Source: Bacteroidota bacterium
Lineage (GTDB): Bacteria; Bacteroidota; Bacteroidia; B-17B0; Aurantibacillaceae
NCBI GenBank assembly: GCA_947450025.1
Contig: CANFTW010000002.1
Coordinates: 124,001-188,000, forward strand
DNA length: 64,000 nucleotides
Direction: 5' to 3'
Both the position numbers and the translations under genes were made by a program. Under the pieces are notes generated by a model. It saw only the letters and a list, made by a program, of their open reading frames with translations, had not been told where the DNA came from and searched no databases. Position 1 is the first letter of the stretch; each line of letters opens with the position of its first letter. Positions 48,789-58,074 of the stretch are shown in pieces.

Positions 48789-51716
48789 ATGTTCAAAAAA
48801 ATCATACTTACACTTTCTATATCGCTTATAGCAAATATAGCAAATGCGCAAACTGGAAAAATTATTGGTAAAATGATCGATGCCAAAACAGGTGAAACCT
48901 TACCAGGTGCAACCGTCTTAATTGAAGGGACTACTAAAGGAGCTTCAGCCGACTTTGATGGAAACTACACCTTAGCTGGACTTCAACCTGGCAAATATAC
49001 AATTATAGCAAGTTATATTACTTACGATAATAAAAAATTTGTTGGTGTGGTTGTTAAATCAAATGATGTTACCGAATTTAATATTAGCCTAGAGCAATCA
49101 AGCTCTCAAAATTTAAATGAGGTAGTTATTCAGGCAGAAATGAATAAAGAAAATACCAATACATTACTAGTCATGCAAAAAAATAACGCCAGTGTTAGTG
49201 ATGGAATCTCGTCTGAAAGCATTAAAAAAACGCCAGACAGAAGCACAGCAGATGTTATTAAACGTATTAGCGGGGCAACTATTCAAGATAATAAATTTGC
49301 AATTATTAGAGGAATGAGCGATCGATATAATGCTGGATTTATAAATGGAGCGCCATTACCAAGCTCTGAAAGTGATAAAAAGGCATTTTCATTTGATATG
49401 TTTCCAGCCAACATCTTGGATAATATTGTGATATTAAAAACTGGAAGACCTGATTTAACTGGAGAATTCGGTGGGGGTGTTATTGAGATTAACACTAAAA
49501 ATGTACCCGAAAAAAACTCACTATCTTTAGCTATTGGTGCGGGCGATAATTTTCAAACTACATTTAAAAATTTTCAAACTACCAAAGCAGGAAAATATGA
49601 TTGGATTGGATTTGATGATGGAACAAGAGCTCTTCCGAAAGGCTTGCCAAATCCTGCATTTACAATCGATAAAAATCAACAAATTGAGAATGCTAAAAAA
49701 TTTAATTACGATTGGACTCTTAAAAACAAACAAGCCTTACCTAATTTTAATTTTCAAGGAACATTATCAAATGTAGCAAAATTAGGTAAAAATGGAAGTT
49801 TTGGAAGCGTATTTGCCTTAAACTATAATTCGTTTAATACAACAACATTCTCTACTAGACGTACTTTTGATGATCCTGGTAGCAATTTTGATTTAAATAA
49901 ATTAACCGAATACCATGATACTACATATTCGAACGTGAAATTGGTAAGTGCTTTGTGGAATTTAGCATTTAAATTTAATCCAAAACATCAAATTACTTTC
50001 AAAAACTTATACAGCATCAATACCGAAAATAAAGTGATTACTAGAAATGGTGAATACGATATTCAAGGTGGCAATAGCTATGAAAAAACAAGCTTACGTT
50101 GGTTTACACAAAATAATATTTATTCAGCACAATTAGGTGGTGACCATTATTTTGAAAAATCAAAAATTAAAGTTAAATGGATTGGCGGTTATAGTAATAT
50201 TCTTCGAGATATACCAAATTTGAGTCGAATGAGACGTACTAGCATATCTGAAAACGGTCCTTATTACGCCACTTTTGGAACTTATGGAACTGACCCTACG
50301 GCGGCAGGATCAATGCTATTTTTAAATACTGTTGAACATATTAATAGTTTTAGAGCTGATGTGAGTCGTTCTTTTAATATTGGAAAAACTAAACATGAAT
50401 TTTCTTTAGGTGGAAGTTCCATTTACCGTGAAAGAACATTTACATCTCGTTTATTTGGATATAATCATTATTCAAAAGGCATTAGTATTTATCCAAATAA
50501 TAATTTAGACTATTTAGATGATTCGCAAATTTTTTCACAACAAAATATTGGCATTGTAGACGGGCCTGGAAACCACGACGGTGGATTTTTAGTGGTGGAA
50601 TCATCTACGCCTAAAGATTCTTACCGCGCTTATTCATATACTCATGCAGGTTATGTGATGGGTGATTCTCGCTTTTTTAATAGTAAATTACGCCTTATAT
50701 ATGGCTTAAGAGCAGAATCTTATCGTCAAGTGTTGGAAGGTGTTCTTTATGGAAAACCACAAACCAAAGACAGCACTGTATTAGACATTTTACCTTCTGC
50801 AAACATAGTTTACAGTCTTACTGATAAAATTAATGTTAGAGCGGCTTATTTTAGATCGGTGGCGCGTCCAGAATTTCGTGAGTTAGCCCCCTTTACATTT
50901 CTAGATTTTACAACTTCCATGTACCTAACAGGTAATCCTGATTTAATACGTTCAAAAATTGATAATTACGATTTACGTTTTGAATGGTTCCCTAATGCTG
51001 GGCAAATTGTTTCGGTATCTGGATTCTACAAAAAAATAGACAATGCTATTGAACAAGTACTAGATATAGGAACTATTGGTGCGGGTAATTATGGTATTAC
51101 ATTTGCCAACTCTAAATCTGCGCACAATATTGGAGCTGAATTAGAAATACGTTTTAAATTGAGCAGTTTTTCTCATAAACTAGATTCAATTAAATTTTTG
51201 AATAACACAAGTGTTTTTGCTAATTATGCTTATATCCAGTCTAGTGTAGATAATTCTAATATTTATGGAAGCGGAGTGCGTCCATTACAAGGCCAATCTC
51301 CATTCATGTTTAATGCAGGTATCCAATATCAAGAAAAAGGTTGGGGCGCAGCTATTTCGTATAATTATGTTGGCAAAAGAATCGTTATTGTTGGAGGGGA
51401 TGCTTATCCAAATATTTGGGAAAACCCTCGTCATATAATGGATTTACAATTATCTAAAACATTTTGGAAAAATCATTTTGAGGCTAAATTAAACTTACGT
51501 GACGGTTTTGCAAATGGAATTAAAATTGGAAAAAAACAAATGGTCACTTCGCAAAATCTAATTTGGTATCAAGACATTGATGGAAACGGAAAACTAACTA
51601 AAGGCTCTGTTGATGCTGGGCAAGGAACCACTCACTCTCACGCCTATGATAATGTATTCATCAATACTAAACTATCACCAAGTTTATCAATCTCTATAGC
51701 TTATAAAATATTTTAA
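48789..51716 (+). CDS. TonB-dependent receptor with carboxypeptidase-regulatory-like domain
   Basis: 'GKIIGKMIDAKTGETLPGATVLIEGTTKGASADFDGNYTL', plug 'IIRGMSDRYNAGFINGAPLPSSESDKKAFSFDMFP'. ATG at 48789 preferred. Confidence 0.92.
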   Translation: MFKKIILTLSISLIANIANAQTGKIIGKMIDAKTGETLPGATVLIEGTTKGASADFDGNYTLAGLQPGKYTIIASYITYDNKKFVGVVVKSNDVTEFNISLEQSSSQNLNEVVIQAEMNKENTNTLLVMQKNNASVSDGISSESIKKTPDRSTADVIKRISGATIQDNKFAIIRGMSDRYNAGFINGAPLPSSESDKKAFSFDMFPANILDNIVILKTGRPDLTGEFGGGVIEINTKNVPEKNSLSLAIGAGDNFQTTFKNFQTTKAGKYDWIGFDDGTRALPKGLPNPAFTIDKNQQIENAKKFNYDWTLKNKQALPNFNFQGTLSNVAKLGKNGSFGSVFALNYNSFNTTTFSTRRTFDDPGSNFDLNKLTEYHDTTYSNVKLVSALWNLAFKFNPKHQITFKNLYSINTENKVITRNGEYDIQGGNSYEKTSLRWFTQNNIYSAQLGGDHYFEKSKIKVKWIGGYSNILRDIPNLSRMRRTSISENGPYYATFGTYGTDPTAAGSMLFLNTVEHINSFRADVSRSFNIGKTKHEFSLGGSSIYRERTFTSRLFGYNHYSKGISIYPNNNLDYLDDSQIFSQQNIGIVDGPGNHDGGFLVVESSTPKDSYRAYSYTHAGYVMGDSRFFNSKLRLIYGLRAESYRQVLEGVLYGKPQTKDSTVLDILPSANIVYSLTDKINVRAAYFRSVARPEFRELAPFTFLDFTTSMYLTGNPDLIRSKIDNYDLRFEWFPNAGQIVSVSGFYKKIDNAIEQVLDIGTIGAGNYGITFANSKSAHNIGAELEIRFKLSSFSHKLDSIKFLNNTSVFANYAYIQSSVDNSNIYGSGVRPLQGQSPFMFNAGIQYQEKGWGAAISYNYVGKRIVIVGGDAYPNIWENPRHIMDLQLSKTFWKNHFEAKLNLRDGFANGIKIGKKQMVTSQNLIWYQDIDGNGKLTKGSVDAGQGTTHSHAYDNVFINTKLSPSLSISIAYKIF

Positions 51717-51737
51717 TTGAAAAATTAATGTTTTTCT

Positions 51738-51772
51738 AAAAAGGCTTTTATACTTTGTATAAAAGCCTTTTT
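51738..51772 (+). terminator. Intrinsic terminator after TonB receptor gene
   Basis: AAAAAGGCTTTTATAC-TTT-GTATAAAAGCCTTTTT perfect 16-bp stem. Confidence 0.9.
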
Positions 51773-51777
51773 TACTG

Positions 51778-51816
51778 TGTTAACAGATTGTAAAGTAAAT
51801 ACTAATTAAGTGTATA
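51778..51816. promoter_or_regulatory. Array of four hexamers at 11-bp spacing (Pho-box-like) upstream of T9SS surface protein
   Basis: TGTTAA 51778, TGTAAA 51789, TACTAA 51800, TGTATA 51811. Confidence 0.55.
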
Positions 51817-51908
51817 TTTTTAACTATTACTTAATCTATAATTAAAGTTATCGTAATCAAGCTCTAATGATAATCGAATACATTTGCTCATAAAAAAAAT
51901 AAAATAAA

Positions 51909-54900
51909 ATGAAAAAAATCTACTTAGCAGCAGCATTATTAGCTTCTTCGCTTATCAACGCTCAATCTCCGTACTCATGGACACCTACGACTTATAAAGG
52001 TGCATTCCCTGTAACTGACGGAAACACAGGTATTAACTCTAACGATTGGACAGCTGGTTGGACTAATTGGGACTGTGAAAATACAGTATACCCTGCTCCA
52101 ACAATGACTGTAACTGGTGACATTAATTCAAATACAACTTGGACTACAGGTAGTGTTGTATACTTAAATGGATTTGTACATGTCATAAACAATGCTGAAT
52201 TAACAATTCAACCTGGTGTAATCATTCGTGGTAAACAAACTGATGCAACTTTAACTCCTGGTATTTTGTGTATTTCTCCAGGTTCTAAAATTCATGCGAA
52301 TGGCACAGCTAGTGCTCCAATCGTATTTACTTCAATTCAAAGTCCCGGCAATCGTGCTGCACATGATTGGGGTGGATTAATGATATTAGGAAAAGCTCCT
52401 GTTAATCTTCATACAACTACTTTAGCAGCATTCACGCCTACTGCTACTGGATACTACTCTATGCGTTTAGAAGGTTTTACTTCGGAAAACCCTAATCGTG
52501 TATTTGGTGGAACTAATCCTAATGATAACTCAGGTGAGTTAACATATGTTCGTGTTGAATTTGGTGGAGTAGCATTAGATCCTACTCAATTAAATTCCGA
52601 AATCAACGCATTTACTTTTGGTGCAGTTGGAAACGGAACTACAATGCATCATTTACAAGCTTGCTTTAGTGGTGATGATTCATTTGAATGGTTTGGTGGC
52701 ACAGTGAACGCAAGATATTTAGTTGCCTACCGTGGTATTGATGATGATTTTGATACTGATAATGGTTACAATGGCAATGTGCAATTTGGTTTAGGAATAA
52801 AAGACCCCAACATCGCTGATGATTCACAACCTTCATACGAATCTAATGGTTTTGAAAGTGATAATAATGGTGTATCACCATATAATGGAAAAACTTATTC
52901 TGGTCAAATTTTGCATACTAATGCTACATTTTCTAATATGACTTTAATTGGTCCTTGGGCTGGAGGAAACGCGTATGGTTTAAACACTGTAAATGGGCAT
53001 CATGCTTCTGCGGCTCATTTACGACGTAATACAGCTCAATATGTTAGAAATTCAATATTTGTTGGATATAACCGTGGTTTGAGATTTCAAACAGCTTCTA
53101 CGAAAGACAACTTAACAGCTACTTCAGGTGATAGTACTAGCGCTTTCAAAACCAATGTTTTAAGCGGAAGTTTTCCTAACTATCTTACAACTAATAGCTT
53201 CTCTACAACTCCTACTGTAGGAACTGATGTTAATACTGCTTGGGTTCTTCAAACAGCAGATGGCTTTACTAGATCATTTTATGCGGGTTATGCAACAGCC
53301 AATCAAATTGATACTTTAACAACTGCATCTCAAATTAACTTTGTAAATTCAAACTTTAGTAGTACTTCAGGTTTAGATAATTCAAGTGGTGTAGCGTTAG
53401 TACCTGATTTTCGTTTGAATGCTAGTTCAAATGTTTCAACTGGAGCTGATTTTACAAATTTATGTTCAGGAGTATCAATTACAACTTCAACTGTGGCGCC
53501 AATTTGCGCAAATCAAACATTAAATTTACAATCTAACGCATTAGGAACTGCTCCTATTACATATACTTGGACTGGATTAGGAACTATTGCTAGCGCTAAC
53601 TCTGCAAGCACTTCTGTTACTGGAGCTTCTGGCAACTATACTTTATATGCAACAAATGCTTGTGGAACTTCTAGTTCGGTTGTAAATGTAACTGTTAATG
53701 CATTACCAACTGTTACTTTAGGAACATTTACTCCTTTATGTATATCAAATTCTAGCTTTACTTTAACTAGTGGATTACCTTCTGGTGGTACTTACTCAGG
53801 AAATGGAGTTACTGCTGGTGTGTTTAATCCTACTTCTGCTGGAGTTGGAACACACACTATTACTTATTCTTACACAAATGGAAATGGCTGTTCAAATTCA
53901 GCTTCAAAAAACATAACTGTTAATGCTTTACCAAATGTTACTTTAGGAACATTTTCTCCTGTTTGTTTATCAAATGCTAATATTACTCTTACTAGCGGAT
54001 TACCTACAGGTGGTTCCTACTCTGGTAATGGTGTAGCAAGTGGTGTATTTAGCCCAGCAAATGCTGGTGTTGGTGCGCAAACTATTACCTATTCATTTAC
54101 AGATGGAAATGGCTGTTCAAATTCAGCATCAAATAACATTACTGTTAATGCTTTACCAAATATTTCAATAATATCTAGTACAATATGTGCGGGTGCTACA
54201 GGTACAGTTTCAGCTAGTGGAGCTGCTACTTACACTTGGAATACGGGAGCTACAACAAATTCAATTATAGATAATCCTTCTACAACAACGGTATATACTG
54301 TTAGTGGCACATCTGCTGCGGGCTGTTTAGGATCTTCAGTTTCAGCAACAATTACAGTAGGCGCTGCGCCTAGTATTGTTGTAAACTCTGCTAGTGTATG
54401 TGCGGGAAGTTCTGCTACATTAACAGCAAATGGAGTTACAACTTACACTTGGAACACGGGAGATAACTCTGCTAGCATCATAGTTACACCAACAGTTAAT
54501 ACAGTATATAACGTAAGTGGAAATTTAATTGGATGTGGAGTTTCGGCTAGCAATACAGCTACAGTTACGATAAATACTTTACCAGTTATTTCCGTTAATT
54601 CAGGAGCTATTTGTTTAGGTCAATCATTTACAATAACGCCGAGCGGTGCAACAACTTATACTTATTCTAGCGGAAGTAATATAGTAAGTCCATCAGCAAT
54701 TCAATCATATACAGTAACTGGTACAAATGTTAACGGTTGTGTAAGTGCTTCAGGAGCAATAAGCACAGTATCAGTAAACGCTTTACCTAATGTTAGTATA
54801 GGAACATTTTCTGCGGTATGTTTAGCAAATGCAAGCTTTACTTTAAATAACGGATTACCTTCAGGTGGTTCTTACTCAGGCAATGGAGTTGCAACTGGAG

Positions 54901-55295
54901 TATTTAGCCCTGCATCTGCCGGAGTTGGAACACACACTATTACTTATTCTTACACAGATGGCAATGGTTGCTCTAACACAGCTTCAAATAATATCCTAGT
55001 TAATACTTGTACAGGTATTAATAATGTTGAAGTTCAAAATGAATTAGTTACAATGTATCCAAATCCAACTTCTAATCAAACTTCTTTAATCGTTAATTCA
55101 AATATTGTATCTAAAATTAATGTATTCATTTACGATTATACAGGTAAATTAGTTTTAAATCCAATTAATGAAAATGTCATTGAAGGTAACAATGAATTTA
55201 AAATCAATACTGAGAATCTTTCAAATGGAATTTATTTAGTAAGCATCATTACTAATTCTTTAAAAGAAACTAAAAAATTAGTAATCAATAAGTAA
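51909..55295 (+). CDS. T9SS-targeted surface protein with Ig-like repeat modules
   Basis: Signal peptide; 'AHDWGGLMILGKAPVN' N-domain; repeat modules; T9SS tail 'MYPNPTSNQTSLI...NGIYLVSII'. Confidence 0.88.
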   Translation: MKKIYLAAALLASSLINAQSPYSWTPTTYKGAFPVTDGNTGINSNDWTAGWTNWDCENTVYPAPTMTVTGDINSNTTWTTGSVVYLNGFVHVINNAELTIQPGVIIRGKQTDATLTPGILCISPGSKIHANGTASAPIVFTSIQSPGNRAAHDWGGLMILGKAPVNLHTTTLAAFTPTATGYYSMRLEGFTSENPNRVFGGTNPNDNSGELTYVRVEFGGVALDPTQLNSEINAFTFGAVGNGTTMHHLQACFSGDDSFEWFGGTVNARYLVAYRGIDDDFDTDNGYNGNVQFGLGIKDPNIADDSQPSYESNGFESDNNGVSPYNGKTYSGQILHTNATFSNMTLIGPWAGGNAYGLNTVNGHHASAAHLRRNTAQYVRNSIFVGYNRGLRFQTASTKDNLTATSGDSTSAFKTNVLSGSFPNYLTTNSFSTTPTVGTDVNTAWVLQTADGFTRSFYAGYATANQIDTLTTASQINFVNSNFSSTSGLDNSSGVALVPDFRLNASSNVSTGADFTNLCSGVSITTSTVAPICANQTLNLQSNALGTAPITYTWTGLGTIASANSASTSVTGASGNYTLYATNACGTSSSVVNVTVNALPTVTLGTFTPLCISNSSFTLTSGLPSGGTYSGNGVTAGVFNPTSAGVGTHTITYSYTNGNGCSNSASKNITVNALPNVTLGTFSPVCLSNANITLTSGLPTGGSYSGNGVASGVFSPANAGVGAQTITYSFTDGNGCSNSASNNITVNALPNISIISSTICAGATGTVSASGAATYTWNTGATTNSIIDNPSTTTVYTVSGTSAAGCLGSSVSATITVGAAPSIVVNSASVCAGSSATLTANGVTTYTWNTGDNSASIIVTPTVNTVYNVSGNLIGCGVSASNTATVTINTLPVISVNSGAICLGQSFTITPSGATTYTYSSGSNIVSPSAIQSYTVTGTNVNGCVSASGAISTVSVNALPNVSIGTFSAVCLANASFTLNNGLPSGGSYSGNGVATGVFSPASAGVGTHTITYSYTDGNGCSNTASNNILVNTCTGINNVEVQNELVTMYPNPTSNQTSLIVNSNIVSKINVFIYDYTGKLVLNPINENVIEGNNEFKINTENLSNGIYLVSIITNSLKETKKLVINK
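53693..55010 (+). repeat. Coding repeat modules of two types (A: WNTGATT type; B: GGSYSGNGV...TYSYTDGNGC type)
   Basis: Modules seen in translation; same two module types occur in the 36342-41318 ORF. Boundaries approximate. Confidence 0.8.
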
Positions 55296-55312
55296 TCTCA
55301 TCATTTAATAAG

Positions 55313-55340
55313 GGCACGAACACTGTTCGTGCCTTTTTTT
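55313..55340 (+). terminator. Intrinsic terminator directly upstream of the second response regulator
   Basis: GGCACGAAC-ACT-GTTCGTGCC + T run, 6 nt before ATG at 55347. Confidence 0.9.
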
Positions 55341-55346
55341 ATTACC

Positions 55347-56039
55347 ATGCTAAAAAAATTTAATATAGTCATTTGTTCAAATAACAATAGTTCATTAAAA
55401 AAGGTAGTCGAATATTTAGAAGAAAAAAATTATACCGTAACTCTAGCTAATTCAGATGAGCATTTATATTCCTTATTAAATAGCAAACTAGTTAATTTAG
55501 TTATTATAGAATTAGACTATAAATATAAGGATGGCATTACATTAACTTCCGATATCCGAAATTTAAAAGAAATTGAACAACCTTACATTATTATTTATTC
55601 AAGCAAACAAGATGATTATATTCAAATAACTGCCTTTAATTCTGGCGTAGATGATTTTATCATATCACCTATTAAACCCATTTTATTAGAAGCTCGTATC
55701 TCAACTCTAAAAAAACGATTTGATAATAGAGAAGCAGATACTATAGATGAAATAAAAGATCACAATTTTTTTGTAGATAAAGAGCAGTACTTAATCATTA
55801 CGAAGGCAGGAAAAATTAGTTTACCTAGAAAAGAATTTGAAATGGTCAGCTTAATGTATCAAAACACTCAAAAAACATTTACCCGTCAAGATTTTGCTAA
55901 ACTCATATGGAACTCTCCTGAGGTTGCAAATAGCAGAACTATTGATATTCATATCAGAAATATTCGCCGCACTCTAGGCAACGATATTATAAAAACCACT
56001 AAAGGTATTGGCTATACTATAAATAGAGATTTATTGTAA
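55347..56039 (+). CDS. OmpR-family regulator with pseudo-receiver domain (Asp->Glu)
   Basis: Aligns to the 46421-47113 product but with 'CSNN' for 'VDDE', 'IIELDYKYKDG' for 'VLDVMMPEMDG', 'IISPIKP' for 'ITKPIKP'; wHTH 'RTIDIHIRNIRRTLG' intact. Confidence 0.85.
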   Translation: MLKKFNIVICSNNNSSLKKVVEYLEEKNYTVTLANSDEHLYSLLNSKLVNLVIIELDYKYKDGITLTSDIRNLKEIEQPYIIIYSSKQDDYIQITAFNSGVDDFIISPIKPILLEARISTLKKRFDNREADTIDEIKDHNFFVDKEQYLIITKAGKISLPRKEFEMVSLMYQNTQKTFTRQDFAKLIWNSPEVANSRTIDIHIRNIRRTLGNDIIKTTKGIGYTINRDLL

Positions 56040-56054
56040 AAACTATCTTTATAA

Positions 56055-57086
56055 TTAAATAAATAAGAGGGGTTCCTCTCTTAAAATTTTGCTTTCACTA
56101 GGATACGTATCAAACAAAAATTCTAAAGTCTCATGAATCTGATTGGCTTTTATAGAAGGATTTTGATGTCTATTTGAATACCATTCATCAATAATTTCCG
56201 AAAAATTTTCATCAATTCCATCTAACACATTAACACCTAATTTCTTTAAAGCAGCGGCATTACATTGCTGTTCATAATGGTTTTTAATTGGGATGCTAAT
56301 TAATTTCTTACCAAGATATAAGGCTTCTGAAGGTGTTTCAAAGCCTCCGCCTGTAATCAATCCGTGACAATTTAATAAACTTTTATTGAATAAATCCTGA
56401 TTAATAGGATAGTAGGTAATATTATCTTCTATACGAATAGATTCAACTCCATCTAAAAACCAATGAAACTGAATGTGTTTCAATTTAGTAAAAGCATCAT
56501 ATAAACAATGTTGCTGAAAAGATGGTAAATAAACGGTCACATGTTTTAAATCTGTAGGCTTAGCATTTATAAATTCATCTTTAATAACAGGAGGTAAAAT
56601 AAAGTCATCATATTTATCAAAATGAAAACCTATATGATTTGTAGCATGTGCGTAATGTTTTAAAATTGTCTCACCAATTAAACTTTTTTTATCTGGACGA
56701 GGTGTAGCATTAGATTGAAAACTCGCCTGATGTCCAAGTTGAACAGAAGGTAGTTTCTTTAATTTACAAGCTAAAGATGTCACAAAATCAAAATCATTTA
56801 TGATCACATCATACTTTTCTAACGGTAAAGCTTGGGCATCTTTATACATCATCAATGGTTTAATGTTTTTAACCACATCAAAATAATTTAATCCGCCGCA
56901 TTTACTATAATGCAAGCTACAACCCTTACTACGATATTTAACAGGAAATTTAAAATTTAAATTGGCGTTATTACCGCTAATAAAAAAATCAACTTCTCCA
57001 TATTGTTTTAAATAGGGATATAATTGCTGAGCTCTGCTGATATGACCATTACCCGTAGCTTGAACTGCGTAAAATATTTTTGCCAT
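56055..57086 (-). CDS. Glycosyltransferase family protein (GT28/MurG-like fold)
   Basis: 'VQATGNGHISRAQQLYPYL', 'LITGGGFETPSEALYLGKKLISIPIKNHYEQQCNA'. Confidence 0.82.
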   Translation of the reverse strand: MAKIFYAVQATGNGHISRAQQLYPYLKQYGEVDFFISGNNANLNFKFPVKYRSKGCSLHYSKCGGLNYFDVVKNIKPLMMYKDAQALPLEKYDVIINDFDFVTSLACKLKKLPSVQLGHQASFQSNATPRPDKKSLIGETILKHYAHATNHIGFHFDKYDDFILPPVIKDEFINAKPTDLKHVTVYLPSFQQHCLYDAFTKLKHIQFHWFLDGVESIRIEDNITYYPINQDLFNKSLLNCHGLITGGGFETPSEALYLGKKLISIPIKNHYEQQCNAAALKKLGVNVLDGIDENFSEIIDEWYSNRHQNPSIKANQIHETLEFLFDTYPSESKILREEPLLFI

Positions 57087-57096
57087 GACTATAAAA

Positions 57097-57969
57097 CTAT
57101 TTTAAATGAGTTGAATGATGCTTATTATAGGATAGAAAAATTTCCTCCGTAACTGATACGGAAATTTTAGAAACAATATCTTGCTCAACAAAATTTTCTT
57201 TTGGATAAATCAAATCGAAATAATTTTTATCATAATGGAAAATTTCCCAATGACCATCATTATACTCCAGAGCTGTAAGATTTTCAATCCAATCACCACT
57301 ATTTAGATACATGATAGAACCCTTATCAGTATTTACTTCCTTTATTTGAGGCATATGAATGTGACCACAAACAACGTAATCATAATTTTTCTCAATAGCT
57401 AATTCAGCAGCTGTCGTTTCAAAATCATTTACAAAGGCTACTGCTTTTTTTACACTATCTTTCACTTTTTTTGAGAAACTCATTTTTTCTCTTCCAAGTA
57501 ATTGCAAAACCCAATTTATAAATCGATTAATAAGGATTAACAAATCATAACCCTTACCCCCTAGTTTTGCAAGAAATTTCCCATAACCTTTAGTGCTCGA
57601 ATCAAATACGTCTCCGTGAAAAAACCAAGTTTTTTTACCATCTAGGTTAAGTAAAAGTTTATCAACTATTTCTAAATTACCTAATTGCAAATCCGTATAC
57701 TTTCGCAACATCTCATCATGATTTCCGGTAATATAATAAACATGAGTGCCATGACTAGCCATTTTCATAATCTGACGTAACACATCCATATGAGAACTAG
57801 GAAAATAATTTTTACTAAAGTTCCACATGTCAATAATGTCGCCATTAAGGACTAAGGTTTGTGGATTAACTGTTTTTAAGTAATGAAGTAATTCCTTAGC
57901 GTGACAGCCAAACGTGCCTAAATGCACATCGCTGATGACTAAAAGTTGCAATTCTCGTTTGCTATACAT
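57097..57969 (-). CDS. UDP-2,3-diacylglucosamine diphosphatase-like metallophosphoesterase (LpxH-like)
   Basis: 'VISDVHLG', 'LNGDIIDMW', 'ITGNHDE', 'FFHGDVFD', 'VCGHIHMPQ'. ATG at 57969 preferred. Confidence 0.88.
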   Translation of the reverse strand: MYSKRELQLLVISDVHLGTFGCHAKELLHYLKTVNPQTLVLNGDIIDMWNFSKNYFPSSHMDVLRQIMKMASHGTHVYYITGNHDEMLRKYTDLQLGNLEIVDKLLLNLDGKKTWFFHGDVFDSSTKGYGKFLAKLGGKGYDLLILINRFINWVLQLLGREKMSFSKKVKDSVKKAVAFVNDFETTAAELAIEKNYDYVVCGHIHMPQIKEVNTDKGSIMYLNSGDWIENLTALEYNDGHWEIFHYDKNYFDLIYPKENFVEQDIVSKISVSVTEEIFLSYNKHHSTHLK

Positions 57970-58043
57970 GATTAGTTTTTTCAAAAATACAGACACATTA
58001 TTAAGTTAATGTATTTTGAATATTAAATAATATATAACAAAAC

Positions 58044-58066
58044 AGGCGCTTCTTAAAGAAGCGCCT
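58044..58066 (-). terminator. Intrinsic terminator
   Basis: AGGCGCTTCTT/AAGAAGCGCCT near-perfect hairpin, T-rich on minus strand. Confidence 0.75.
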
Positions 58067-58074
58067 ATTAAAAA

